30,364 bases of DNA from Proteobacteria bacterium UBA4656 (GCA_002405525.1 DHLY01000014.1:1294-31657); one strand, 5' to 3'. Positions 16,558 to 25,811 are shown, numbered from the stretch's first letter. Notes: generated by a model from the letters alone, not told the origin. Numbers and translations are program-made.

Positions 16558-16645
16558 TGTGGGAGCGCGCTCGCGCGCGACCGCAGCATCCGGCGCTTGC
16601 GGCCAGTCCGTGGTGCCGCGGTCGCGAGCGTTGCTCGCTCCGACA
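16558..16645. repeat. REP pair (BIME-like) between convergent gshA and M3 peptidase genes
   Basis: A first unit (16558-16584) reads TGTGGGAGCGCGC and ends GCGACCGC. A second unit (16618-16645), in inverse orientation, is GCGGTCGCGAGC ... GCTCGCTCCGACA. Each can form a hairpin and the two together form a long inverted structure. The sequence type is the 'GTGGGAGCG' REP class common in pseudomonads and xanthomonads, which are usually mobilised by RAYT transposases in trans. Confidence 0.8.
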
Positions 16646-16704
16646 GAAGAGCCTCTTCGCGCGCGAGGGTGACTTGGGCGCGCCGCGCCGCGCCCCGGAA
16701 ACAC

Positions 16705-16728
16705 GACGGGCGCCCGAAGGCGCCCGTC
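16705..16728 (-). terminator. Hairpin terminator of the M3 peptidase gene
   Basis: A perfect 10-bp inverted repeat GACGGGCGCC/GGCGCCCGTC; on the minus strand its loop is the stable TTCG tetraloop. It lies 22 bases after the peptidase stop codon. Only a weak T-rich tail (GTGTTT) follows. Confidence 0.6.
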
Positions 16729-16750
16729 GATCACCCGATGATGCAGCGGC

Positions 16751-18913
16751 TTACTGCTTGATGCCGCGCCGGACCAGCAGCGCCTCGACCGATGGCTCGC
16801 CGCCGCGCCATGCGCGGTACATGTCCATGCCTTCCACGGTGCCGCCGCGCGAGAGGATGCCGGCGCGGTAGGCGTCGCCCACCGCGCGGGTCATGCCGCC
16901 GGAGGCCATCTGGTGCGCGAACGCATCCGCCGCCATCACCTCCGACCACAGGTAGGCGTAATAGCCCGCGCTGTATCCGCCCGGCCAGATGTGCGCGAAG
17001 TAGCCGGTGCGGTAGCGTGGGGGAATCGGCGCGTAGTCGACGCCGCGGGCCTTGAGCGACTGCGCCTCGAAGGCCACCGGATCGGCCGGGATGGATGCCG
17101 GGTCGAGCTGGTGCCAGTCCTGGTCGAGCATGGCTGCCGCGATGTACTCCAGCGTGGCGAAACCCTGGCCGAACTGGTTGGCGTCGACGATCTTCTTCAG
17201 CAGGTCGGCCGGGATCGGCTCGCCGGTCTGGTAGTGCTTGGCGTAGTTGGCGAGCACCTCCGGCAGCAGGGACCAGTCCTCGTTGGCCTGCGAGGGGAAC
17301 TCGACGAAGTCGCGCGGCACGCTGGTGCCGCCGATCAGCGGGTAGCGCGTGTTCGAGAACAGGCCGTGGATGGCGTGGCCGAACTCATGGAACAGGGTGA
17401 TGACCTCGTCGAAGCTCAGCAGGGTCGGCTGGCCGTCGGCGGGCTTGGGGATGTTCATGTTGTTGAGCACCACAGGCTTGGTGCCCAGCAGGTGCGACTG
17501 GTCGACGAAGGTGCTCATCCACGCGCCGCCGCGCTTGGACGGGCGCGCGTAGAGGTCGGCGTAGAACAGGCCGAGCTGCGAGCCATCCGCGTCGAACACG
17601 TCGAACACGCGCACGTCGGGATGGTAGGTCGGGATGTCGCTGCGCTCCTTGAGCGTGATGCCGTAGAGCCTCTCCATCGCGAAGAACAGCCCGTCGTTGA
17701 GCACGCGCTCGAGCTCGAAGTACGGGCGCACCTGCGCCTCGTCGAGGTCATACTTGGCCTGGCGGACTTTCTCGGCGTAGTACGCCCAGTCCCAGCCGGC
17801 CAGTTCGAAGTCGCCGCCATCGGCCTTGATCCGGGCCTGGATCTCGGCGGCCTCGCGCCGGACGTTGGCCATCACCGCCGGCACCAGGTCGTTGAGCATT
17901 TTGTCGACCGCGGCCGGCGTCTTCGCCATCTGGTCGTCGAGCGCGTAGGCGGCGAGGTTCGGGAAGCCCAGCAGCGCGGCGCGCTCGGCGCGCAGGGTGG
18001 CGATGCGCCTGATGCGCTCGCGCTGGTCGAAGGCGTTGCCCCGGATGCCGCGGTTGACCGATGCCTCGAACACGCGCTGGCGGCTCTCGCGATTGGTCAG
18101 CGAGGCCAACACCGGCTGGCCGGTGGTGTTCTGCAACGCGACCACCCACTTGCCTTCCAGCCCGCGCTCCTTGGCGGCGGCGGCCGCGGCGCTGAGCTGC
18201 GCCTCGGACAGGCCGGCGAGCGCCTCGGCAGAGTCGAACACCACCGCGGCGTCGTTGACCTCCTTCAGCAGGTTCTCGCCGAAGGCCGTCTGCAAGGTGG
18301 ACAGTTCCTCGTTGAGCGCGCGCATCTTCGCCTTGCCGGCGTCGTCGAGCAAGGCGCCGGCGCGCACGAACAAGTGGTAGTAACGCTCGGCGAGGCGACG
18401 GTCCTCGGGGTGCGCGGCCAGTGCGTCGCGCGCGTCGTACAGCGCCTTGACCCGGGCGAACAGCTTGGGGTCGAGGAAGATCGCGTCCTGGTGGCTGGCG
18501 AGCTTCGGCGCCACCTCGGCCTCGATCTTCTGCAGCGTCTCGCTGGTGTGCGAGCCGGTCAGGTTGAAGAACACCTGGCTCACGCGGTACAGCAGGTCGC
18601 CGCTGCGCTCCATCGCGGCCAGGGTGTTGTCCAGGCTCGCGGGCTCGGGGTTGTCGGCGATGGCACGGACCTCGGCGAGGTGACGCTTCATGCCTTCCTC
18701 GAAGGCCGGCAGGTAGTGCTCGTCGCGGATTTGGGTGAAATCCGGCGCCAGCAGGGGCAGGGTGCTGGGGACGAAGAAGGGATTGGCGGTCGGGGCCGCC
18801 GCGGCGGCCGTGGGGGCGTCCGTGGGCGTCACGGGAGTGGACTCCGGGGCGGGCTTGGAACAGGCGGCGAGCGCGAGCGCGCAGGCGGCTGCGAGAACGA
18901 TCGGTTTCTGCAT
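16751..18913 (-). CDS. dcp: M3-family metallopeptidase lipoprotein (oligopeptidase A/dipeptidyl carboxypeptidase type)
   Basis: A 720-residue zinc peptidase. The N-terminus is a lipoprotein signal (LAAACALALAAC, lipobox LAAC followed by SKP), then an Ala/Pro/Thr-rich linker to about residue 45. The M3 fold follows, with catalytic HEFGHAIHG (His509, Glu510, His513) and the downstream Glu-containing SQANEDWSLLPEV as third zinc-ligand region; PPRYRTGYFAHIWPGGYSAGYYAYLW is the substrate-binding block (shortened here to key parts Tyr, His, Gly-Tyr-Ser). It cleaves short peptides, probably in the periplasm. ATG 18913 begins the signal; no strong ribosome site. Whether it acts as dipeptidyl carboxypeptidase or oligopeptidase is not decided by sequence. 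Confidence 0.93.
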   Translation of the reverse strand: MQKPIVLAAACALALAACSKPAPESTPVTPTDAPTAAAAAPTANPFFVPSTLPLLAPDFTQIRDEHYLPAFEEGMKRHLAEVRAIADNPEPASLDNTLAAMERSGDLLYRVSQVFFNLTGSHTSETLQKIEAEVAPKLASHQDAIFLDPKLFARVKALYDARDALAAHPEDRRLAERYYHLFVRAGALLDDAGKAKMRALNEELSTLQTAFGENLLKEVNDAAVVFDSAEALAGLSEAQLSAAAAAAKERGLEGKWVVALQNTTGQPVLASLTNRESRQRVFEASVNRGIRGNAFDQRERIRRIATLRAERAALLGFPNLAAYALDDQMAKTPAAVDKMLNDLVPAVMANVRREAAEIQARIKADGGDFELAGWDWAYYAEKVRQAKYDLDEAQVRPYFELERVLNDGLFFAMERLYGITLKERSDIPTYHPDVRVFDVFDADGSQLGLFYADLYARPSKRGGAWMSTFVDQSHLLGTKPVVLNNMNIPKPADGQPTLLSFDEVITLFHEFGHAIHGLFSNTRYPLIGGTSVPRDFVEFPSQANEDWSLLPEVLANYAKHYQTGEPIPADLLKKIVDANQFGQGFATLEYIAAAMLDQDWHQLDPASIPADPVAFEAQSLKARGVDYAPIPPRYRTGYFAHIWPGGYSAGYYAYLWSEVMAADAFAHQMASGGMTRAVGDAYRAGILSRGGTVEGMDMYRAWRGGEPSVEALLVRRGIKQ

Positions 18914-19004
18914 GGTCGGGGAGGCTCGGCGGGAGAAGGCCCGCACGTGCGGGGCGCACGATTGTACGCCGGCCGCGCCGGTGTGGCCCCGGCCGACGAT
19001 CAAA

Positions 19005-19060
19005 GGTGGCGGCGCGCGCGCCGCCACCAGTCAAAGCGGGCGGCGCAAGGGCGCCGCCCG
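19005..19060 (-). terminator. Tandem hairpin terminators of the beta-helix protein gene
   Basis: Two hairpins follow the stop codon of the large gene. The first (19037-19060) has stem CGGGCGGCGC/GCGCCGCCCG with a 4-base loop; the second (19005-19028) is a perfect 24-bp palindrome centred on GCGCGC. On the minus strand each is followed by the same short tail, (C)TTTGA. The T tracts are weak for intrinsic termination, but the duplication of stem-plus-TTTGA suggests a double terminator. Confidence 0.65.
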
Positions 19061-19071
19061 TGACGCCGGGT

Positions 19072-22000
19072 TCAGGAGCCCGGGACCAGTCGCGCGGACA
19101 GGGTGCCCTGTGCGCCGGGCATGCCGAGCCAGGTCCACTCGAACGCGGGCATCGGTTCGGCGACCAGCCACGGACCGACCTGCCAGGAACGGTCGGCCTG
19201 GAAGGTCAGCAGCCGGACTTCGGTGCGTCCGTCGAGGCGCCGGGCCTGGACTACCGCCAGCGCGCCGCCGACCTGGAAGGCGAGTGCCTCGCTGGCCACC
19301 GCACTGCGCGCGGCGCGCGCGATGTCCGCCACCGGCAGTGCCACGCGCTGTGCGGCGCCTGGCGTGCCGAACGAAAGCTCCAGCACGGCCACGTTGACGT
19401 TCGGGACCGGCTCGAAGCCGTTGGCGAACAGGTCGAGCCGATCGGTGACCGTGCTGGTGTTGTTGGCCGTGTTCGGGTCGGGCAGGCCGGTCGGCGGCGT
19501 GACCGTGGCGGTGTTGATGATCGGGCCCGGCGGCGTGGCAGGCAACTGCGCGGTAATGGCGAACACCAGGCTGCTGCCGTTGGGCAGATTGACCACGGCG
19601 TTGATGTTGCCGTTGCCCGACGCCGGGCAGGACGCGCCCATGCCGCTGGCCGTGCAGGTCCACGTCGCGTTCGACAGGCTGGCCGGGAAGGTGTCGGCCA
19701 CCACGGCGCCGGTCGCACCGAGCGGACCGGCGTTGCCGACCTCAAGCGTGTACTGGATCACGCCATTGCCCGCTAGCGCCAGCGAACTGGTCTTGATGAT
19801 CGACAGGTCGGCGTCGACCGGCAATGCCGAGACCGTCAGCGGCAGGCTGGCATCGGTGATCGCGCTGCAGTTGTCGGTGGCGCGGATCACCAGGGTGTGG
19901 CTGCCGACCGGACCCGCATTGCTCAGGGTGACGACGCCGCTCGCCGACACCGTGGCCCCACCCGTGTAGGTGTTGGTCGACTGCAGGGCGACCGACTGCA
20001 CCGTTCCGGAGTCCGTCGGCCCGGTCGCCGGATTGACCATGGTGCCGCCGCCCGCGACCACCGAGACGCCCGTGTACGACAGGGTGGGCGCGAGGTTCGG
20101 CAGCACGGTCACCGCGAGCGGTTCCTCGTCGACCAGTCCGCCGGCGTCGGTGGCGCGCAGGGTGAAGCTCGCGCTGGTGGCAAGGCAGGCCGCGGTCACG
20201 CTGGCCGACACCACGCCGCCGGCCGACACGCTGATGCCGCTCAGCGTCACCCCGTTCACCGTCGCGCTGGCGCCGCCGTTGACCGTCACCGCCAGCGCAT
20301 TCGCCGCCGTCTCCGCATCGCTGACGTTGGCGATGGTGGCCGATGCACCCGCGTCGCCCTCACGACGGCTCACGCCCACCGGGGTTAGCGCGGGCGCGGT
20401 GTTCGGGACCACCAGTTCGTCCGCGCCGCGATCGGGCGTGTTCGCCGAGCGCGGGTCGCCGTCGATGTCGGTGGTGACCGAGGGCAGGGCGATGCCGCCG
20501 TCCAGCGCCGCCGTGGCGGTGGGGCGCAGGTGCAGGTCGTTGCCGGCGGCGTCGACGAACAGCTGCGCGAGATCGAAGGCGGACGCCAGGTCGGCCGCGC
20601 TGGCCCCATCGCGGGCCGGCGCGCCGGCACGCCAGGCCGTGAAGTCGACCGGTGTGCCGGCGGCCGAGGTGCCGAGGTCGAAGTAGTTCGCCGGCGTGGC
20701 GCCGGTCCCGGCGAACAGGTTGCCGTTCGAGGTCCAGGTGCCGCTGCCGAGGCTCTGGTCGCCGACCGCGAAATGGTTACCCGTGCCGCCGGTGCGGGTG
20801 TTCAAGGCGATGTTGTTGCGCACGCTGTTGCTGGTCGGCGTGAGCTCGCCGCGCAAGATCGCGTGGGAGTTCGCGCTGCCGGAGGCCGTACCGCCGACCA
20901 GCACCGTGTTGTGGTCGATGGCGACCGTGTTGCCGGTGAAGGCGAAGTCGAAGATGCCCCGGACCGGCTGCGCGCCGGCGGGCGCCGGCGCCACGATCAC
21001 GAAGTTGTTGACCAGGTTCGCGTTGCTCGGCAGACCCGAGCCGCCCGCGAACTGAATGCCGATGATCGCTCCGGTGGATGTCGCGTTGGCCGCGCGCAGG
21101 ATGACCCGGTTGCGCTCCACCAGGTCGCCGCGCAGGTCGCTGAACACCGCGCCTATGGCGGTGGTCGACGCGCCGGTGGTCAGCAGGTCGCGCACCTCGT
21201 TGCCGCGGAACACGCTGCCGCCGCCACTGGCAGCGACGCTGATGCCACGGACGTTGGCAGAACTGGTCAGGTCGCGGATCGTGTTGCCGGAGAACTCGTT
21301 GCTGCCCGACATCCCGTTCACCACGATCCCGAACAACTGCGTCGTGCGGGGGGCGGTCTGCGAAATCGTGTTGCCGGTCACCCGAACGCCATCGGTGCCG
21401 GAGCCGATGAACACGCCCGCCTGCCGGAAGTTGGTGATGGTGTTGCCTTCGATCCGCAGGTTCGAGTTGGTGACAGCGCCCGCAGCGGCGGTCGAACCCA
21501 CGGCGTTGAACGAGGGGTCGCCGGCGGCGTCGGTGCGGCCGCGCAGCGTGTTGCCGGTGATCTCGATGTTGTCGTTGCCGGTGGTGGCCACCGTGGCGAC
21601 GGCGACCATGGTGCCGCCGGTCCCGCTCTCGACCGTGGTGTTGCGCAGCCGGTTGGCCGAGGCGTCGTTGAACCACCGCACCGCGGATCCGACACCGGTG
21701 TCGCGCAGCAGCAGGCTGTTGCCACCCGTGTTGAGGCCGTCGATCGTCACCCGGTCGGCGCCGTTGAAGTTGAGCAGGCCGCTGCCGGTGGCGCTGGCGC
21801 CGACGACGGTGCGTGCGCCGGTCGGCAGGATGGTCAGCGTATAGCCGCCCGCGCCCTCCTCGCTGAACGGGTTGAGCGCGACCGCCCCGGTCTCGCCGGC
21901 GAGATCGGTGGTGATGCTCACCGTCACGTTGGCCGTGAGCACGCCGGCATTGAGCGACTCGAACAGGCCGCCGGTGTTGGTGAGCGAGGTGATGGTCTCG

Positions 22001-24864
22001 CCGGTGCCGACGTTCAGCGCGGCCGGGAACGGCGCCACGATCGTGTAGCTGGACGGTGTGGTCGGCGGGGTGGTCACGGTGTTCACATCAGTGGCGGCGA
22101 AGCCGGCTGCCGGATTCGCACCGACGTTGCCGGCCGTGTCCTGTGCCACCACGAAGTACTGGACGATGTCCCCGGCCACGACCCCGCCGATCGCCGCATG
22201 GTCGATCGTGCAGGTGTAGGCGGGCGCGGTGCCTGCGCAGGCGGTGGAGGCGAGGGTGCCCGCGCCCTTGCGGAAGTAAACGCGGGGCGCGTTGGCGCCG
22301 CCGGCCACGCCGCTGGGGTCGGCGATGTTGGCTGCCAGCGTGCGGTTCGTGGCCAGCGTCGTGTTGACCAGCGCGGTGTAGGCGATCGCTGGCGGGGAGA
22401 GGTCGAGCAGGATGCCGTTGAACTCGTCCGCGCCGATGTCCGGCGTGGTGGCGCTGCGGGCCTGCCCGTCGAAGTCGGTGCCAATGCCGGCGACCGGGGT
22501 GCCGCCGCTTTCGAGCTGGGTCGGCACCGCCGGATCGAGGTGCAGGAAGTCCGCGCTCGCGCCAACCGTGGACAGGAAAGCCGGGTTCACGGACAGCGTG
22601 GCGCCGTCGCGCGGCGCCATCCGGGTGCGGTATGCGGCCAGGGTCTGGTCGCTGTTGGTGCCGTCGGTGAACAGCACGTTCGCCGGTCCCGGGGCGCCTG
22701 CGAACAAATCGTTGTTGTTGGACGCAGAGCCGTAGCTGGTCAGGGTCGCGGACGAGCGGCGATAGGCCGCGCTCACGCCGCTGCCGTTGGCGGTGGAGAG
22801 GTTCACCAGGATGTTGTTGCGCAGGGTCACCGTCGTGGTCGCGGACGCCGACAGCGCGCTGGAGCCGAACAGCGCGCCGCCACTGGTGGCGGCCAGCCGA
22901 ACCGTGTTGAACGATGCGTTCACGGTGGTCCCGCCGGGGATGCTGATGCCGATCAGGCTGTTACCGGCGTTCAGGTTGGGGCCGCGCAGGTCGCCGACGA
23001 GGTTGTTGTTGATCTCGACCGTGGTTCCCGCCGATGCCGTGATGCCCGCCACGCTGCCGCCGGCGTTGGAATTCTCGAGGTTGTAGACCTTGTTGGCCGC
23101 GATGACCTGGCTGGTCCCGCCGGAGACCAGGATGCCGGTGACGGTCCCGGTGCCGGTCGCGGTCAGCGAGTGGACCGTGTTGCCGGTGATGTTCTGGTTC
23201 TGGCTGCTGCTGACGATGCCGGTCAGGGTGCCGCCGGCGCTGACGTTGGAGACCGTGTTGCCGCTGACGTTGTTGCCGGCGAAGGTGCTGTCGCTGAACG
23301 ACACGTTGAGGATGATGGTGTTGCCGGTGCCCGGGTTGGCGATGTTGTTGAAGGTGTTGTTGGTGATGGTCTTGCGTGTGCCCGTTGTCGAACCGTCGCT
23401 GCTGCGCCACAGCTCCAGCGTGGTGGTTCCTGCCGCCAGCGTGACGTTGGAGAACGTGTTGCCGCTGTTGGTCTCGGTCGCAGTCGCCGGCGACGAGCCG
23501 AAGTTGTCGTAACCGCGCACCGTGCCGCCGGCTCCGGTCTTGCTGAACTGGGTCACGATCGCGTTGTTGTTGACCGTGGTGGTGCCGTTGGCCGGACGCG
23601 TGAAGCTGTTGGCGATCAGCGTCGCGCTGCCGGTGGTGTTCAGCGTCAGGTTGGTGAACGTGTTGTTGCTGATCGTTGTGGCCAGCGGGCCATTGATCGC
23701 CGAGCCCGCCACGGCGACGAAGGTCACTGCCCCCGTTGCCCCCACCGTGTGGCCCGAGGTATGGAAGTCGTTGCCGGTGATCGACACGCTGCCGCCGGCG
23801 TTGACGGCGCCGGATTCGACCTGCAGCGCGGTGATCGTGCCGGAGCCGACCCCGCTGCGCACCGAGATGCGGTTGCCCGTGATGGTGTGCGCGGGGGTGC
23901 CGGTGGGCAGCGTGCTCGCCGTGACCACGAAGATGCCGCGCAGGGTGCCGGCCGTGGTGCCGCCGTTCGAGCTCTCGATCGTGTTCTGCGCGATGGTCGC
24001 AGCGCGCACGTTGCGCACCAGGATGCCGTTGACCGTGCCACTGACGTTGGCGTAGGAGGAAAAGGTTCCCGTGGTGCCGTAGTTGGTGATCGTGTTGCCC
24101 TCGGGCGCGGTGGCGCCGCCGACCGTGAGCGTGGCGTCCTGGTCGGCAGCGGCCGTCGGCCCGACGTAGACGATGCCGATGTTCACGTCGGTGATCGTGT
24201 TGCCGGCCACGCGCAGGCCGCTGTGGCCGCCGGTCGGCCCGGTGGCGGAGGCGCCGGTGCTGGGCGCGGACTCGCTGTGGGTGGCGTTGGCGTAGATGCC
24301 GAAGGTGTTCTGGTAGGTGCGGTTGAGGTCGACGGTGTTGCCCTGCAGGGTCACGTCGCGCGCGCCGTCGGTGGCGGTCGCGTACAGCAGCGCGATCCCC
24401 CATTCGGTCATGTTGTTGGTGGCCGCCGCGGTGACGGTGTTGGCGGCGTTCTCGGCCAGCACGAAGCCGGTGATGGTGACCGCGTCGGTGCCGACGATCT
24501 TGATCAGCGCATCGTTGATCGCGCCCACCGTGTGGGCCGCCGAAGCCGTGATGGTGTTGCCGTTGCCCTGCAGCCGCACCGGGGTGGCGCTGCTCGCGGT
24601 GGTGGTTGCGATCCGGTAGCCGCCGGCCGGGGCGGTCTGCGGATTGCCCGCCAGCAGGTCGATCACCACACCGCCGGCGCCGACGCCCTGCGTGTTGAGG
24701 TCGGCGACAGCCGCCTCCAGCGTCGGGTAGTCGCCCGGGATGGTGCGGGTGCCGGTGAGCTGGGCGTGAGCCGCCGGGCTGGCGACCGCCACGGCAAGCA
24801 GCAGGAGCGAAACAAGGCGCTGGCGCACGCGCGAGGCGGCGCCGGATGCGGAACTGGGCAACAT
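19072..24864 (-). CDS. Giant secreted beta-helix surface protein with DUF11 and DLFANGFEP motif
   Basis: A 1930-residue exported protein. Signal peptide 1-34 (LVSLLLLAVAVASPAAHA). Residues about 35-811 are a right-handed parallel beta-helix with short repeats of the form GNTITN.., NNxF.N and SGNTxSN, ending in PDIGADEFNG, a close typical of 'choice-of-anchor' polysaccharide/adhesin-like proteins. An Ig-like segment (about 815-935) is followed by a second beta-helix (about 940-1480) that ends PDRGADELVV. Two cadherin-like repeats (about 1487-1680) and a DUF11 domain (about 1683-1810) follow, then DLFANGFEP (1811-1819) and a 111-residue C-terminal domain. ATG 24864 has AAGGGGAG. No kinase, transpeptidase or autotransporter barrel is seen. 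Likely adhesin or carbohydrate-binding; not assigned. Confidence 0.85.
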   Translation of the reverse strand: MLPSSASGAASRVRQRLVSLLLLAVAVASPAAHAQLTGTRTIPGDYPTLEAAVADLNTQGVGAGGVVIDLLAGNPQTAPAGGYRIATTTASSATPVRLQGNGNTITASAAHTVGAINDALIKIVGTDAVTITGFVLAENAANTVTAAATNNMTEWGIALLYATATDGARDVTLQGNTVDLNRTYQNTFGIYANATHSESAPSTGASATGPTGGHSGLRVAGNTITDVNIGIVYVGPTAAADQDATLTVGGATAPEGNTITNYGTTGTFSSYANVSGTVNGILVRNVRAATIAQNTIESSNGGTTAGTLRGIFVVTASTLPTGTPAHTITGNRISVRSGVGSGTITALQVESGAVNAGGSVSITGNDFHTSGHTVGATGAVTFVAVAGSAINGPLATTISNNTFTNLTLNTTGSATLIANSFTRPANGTTTVNNNAIVTQFSKTGAGGTVRGYDNFGSSPATATETNSGNTFSNVTLAAGTTTLELWRSSDGSTTGTRKTITNNTFNNIANPGTGNTIILNVSFSDSTFAGNNVSGNTVSNVSAGGTLTGIVSSSQNQNITGNTVHSLTATGTGTVTGILVSGGTSQVIAANKVYNLENSNAGGSVAGITASAGTTVEINNNLVGDLRGPNLNAGNSLIGISIPGGTTVNASFNTVRLAATSGGALFGSSALSASATTTVTLRNNILVNLSTANGSGVSAAYRRSSATLTSYGSASNNNDLFAGAPGPANVLFTDGTNSDQTLAAYRTRMAPRDGATLSVNPAFLSTVGASADFLHLDPAVPTQLESGGTPVAGIGTDFDGQARSATTPDIGADEFNGILLDLSPPAIAYTALVNTTLATNRTLAANIADPSGVAGGANAPRVYFRKGAGTLASTACAGTAPAYTCTIDHAAIGGVVAGDIVQYFVVAQDTAGNVGANPAAGFAATDVNTVTTPPTTPSSYTIVAPFPAALNVGTGETITSLTNTGGLFESLNAGVLTANVTVSITTDLAGETGAVALNPFSEEGAGGYTLTILPTGARTVVGASATGSGLLNFNGADRVTIDGLNTGGNSLLLRDTGVGSAVRWFNDASANRLRNTTVESGTGGTMVAVATVATTGNDNIEITGNTLRGRTDAAGDPSFNAVGSTAAAGAVTNSNLRIEGNTITNFRQAGVFIGSGTDGVRVTGNTISQTAPRTTQLFGIVVNGMSGSNEFSGNTIRDLTSSANVRGISVAASGGGSVFRGNEVRDLLTTGASTTAIGAVFSDLRGDLVERNRVILRAANATSTGAIIGIQFAGGSGLPSNANLVNNFVIVAPAPAGAQPVRGIFDFAFTGNTVAIDHNTVLVGGTASGSANSHAILRGELTPTSNSVRNNIALNTRTGGTGNHFAVGDQSLGSGTWTSNGNLFAGTGATPANYFDLGTSAAGTPVDFTAWRAGAPARDGASAADLASAFDLAQLFVDAAGNDLHLRPTATAALDGGIALPSVTTDIDGDPRSANTPDRGADELVVPNTAPALTPVGVSRREGDAGASATIANVSDAETAANALAVTVNGGASATVNGVTLSGISVSAGGVVSASVTAACLATSASFTLRATDAGGLVDEEPLAVTVLPNLAPTLSYTGVSVVAGGGTMVNPATGPTDSGTVQSVALQSTNTYTGGATVSASGVVTLSNAGPVGSHTLVIRATDNCSAITDASLPLTVSALPVDADLSIIKTSSLALAGNGVIQYTLEVGNAGPLGATGAVVADTFPASLSNATWTCTASGMGASCPASGNGNINAVVNLPNGSSLVFAITAQLPATPPGPIINTATVTPPTGLPDPNTANNTSTVTDRLDLFANGFEPVPNVNVAVLELSFGTPGAAQRVALPVADIARAARSAVASEALAFQVGGALAVVQARRLDGRTEVRLLTFQADRSWQVGPWLVAEPMPAFEWTWLGMPGAQGTLSARLVPGS

Positions 24865-24888
24865 TGGATGACTCCCCTTTTGGATGAC
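24864..24888 (-). repeat. 9-bp direct repeat flanking the ribosome site of the giant gene
   Basis: On the plus strand TTGGATGAC occurs at 24864-24872 and again at 24880-24888; on the minus strand the two GTCATCCAA copies flank AAGGGGA, the ribosome site. The second copy abuts the start codon. Confidence 0.7.
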
Positions 24889-25025
24889 GGTCGGCGGTCC
24901 GGACGCCATGCGTGGGCATCCGATATCCGCGGATCCGGGCGGATCCTGACGCCAGGGCCCCCGCCCCGGACCACGTACTCTAACGCAGCACCAAGGCGGC
25001 GGCCAGACAGGAATCGCCAGCCCGG

Positions 25026-25709
25026 TCAGGCGAGCGCGGCGGGCAGCCGCAGCCGGCCCGCGAGGTCTGCCGGGTCCGCCGCCGGTGCCCACGGCAAGAC
25101 CCCGAGGCAAGGCGCCGGCAGGCGCCGGCGCAGGGTGTCGACGTTTTCAGCGAGGCAGGCCATCGCGAGGTCGATCGTGCTGCCGATCCAGCCCGCCAGC
25201 CGCAGGCCATCGGCGGCGATCGCGCGCGCTGTCAACTGCGCGTGGTTGAGGCAGCCCAGCCGCAGGCCCACGACCAGGATCACCGGCAGGCCGAGGCGTC
25301 GCGCGAGGTCGTTCATTGCCAGCGTGTCCGACAGCGGGGCGAGCCAGCCGCCGGCACCCTCGACCAGCACCAGGTCGGCGCGGGCGGCGAGCCGGTCGAA
25401 TGCGGCCAGGATCATGCCGGTGTCCACCACCACCCCGGCGCGCGCGGCGGCGAGGTGCGGCGAGAGCGGATCGGGCAGGGCGACGGGGTTGACCGTCGCG
25501 TAGTCGGCGTCAACGCCGGACTGCGTCATCAGCGCCAAGGCGTCCTCGTTGCGCAGGCCATCCGGCGTGGCCGCGCAGCCGGCGGCGACCGGCTTCATGC
25601 CCGCCGCACGCAGTCCTTTGGACCGCGCGCGCGCGAGCAGTACGCAGGTGGCGAACGTCTTGCCGACCGCGGTGTCGGTGCCGGCGATGAAGAAGGCGTG
25701 CGCGCTCAT
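25026..25709 (-). CDS. bioD: Dethiobiotin synthetase
   Basis: A 227-residue ATP-dependent carboxylase that closes the ureido ring of 7,8-diaminopelargonate to form dethiobiotin, the step before biotin synthase. The P-loop is GTDTAVGKT (residues 10-18), then GMKPVAAGC, VEGAGGWLAPLSDT with the conserved Glu-Gly-Ala-Gly-Gly, and VVGLRLGCLNHA. ATG 25709 is preceded by GAGG; an upstream in-frame extension is possible but lacks BioD sequence. Other biotin genes are not in the window, so bioD is separate here; it is divergent from the Met-sulfoxide reductase gene. Confidence 0.96.
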   Translation of the reverse strand: MSAHAFFIAGTDTAVGKTFATCVLLARARSKGLRAAGMKPVAAGCAATPDGLRNEDALALMTQSGVDADYATVNPVALPDPLSPHLAAARAGVVVDTGMILAAFDRLAARADLVLVEGAGGWLAPLSDTLAMNDLARRLGLPVILVVGLRLGCLNHAQLTARAIAADGLRLAGWIGSTIDLAMACLAENVDTLRRRLPAPCLGVLPWAPAADPADLAGRLRLPAALA

Positions 25710-25811
25710 TGAATGGCCTCGGCGCCGCGCGCCGCGGGCGAGTCCGCAGGCGTGGACGGACGAAGGGCGGGCTTCATCGCGCGAGCATATCGGAGCGCGG
25801 GCGGCAGCCGA

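Noticed and set aside
16913..19063. A long plus-strand frame opposite the M3 peptidase gene
   Set aside because: The composition is typical of an antisense frame at high GC, and the minus frame contains HEFGH and a lipobox.
21200..24600. CRISPR-like or short tandem DNA repeats of the kind 'GTGTTGCCGGTGATG'
   Set aside because: The spacing is irregular, the copies are in frame and match the protein's beta-helix rungs, so they are coding repeats.
23090..24619. Several hydrophobic plus-strand frames inside the giant gene that look like membrane proteins
   Set aside because: They arise from the repeated Asn/Thr-rich helix codons read in reverse (GTT, GGT, GTG giving Val/Leu); no ribosome site or conserved motif.
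20530..25503. A very long open frame (1657 codons) on the plus strand opposite the giant gene
   Set aside because: It is the antisense of a GC-rich repetitive coding region: no signal peptide, no domain, Gly/Arg/Ala/Val-biased composition. The minus frame has a signal peptide, ribosome site, beta-helix repeats and DUF11.
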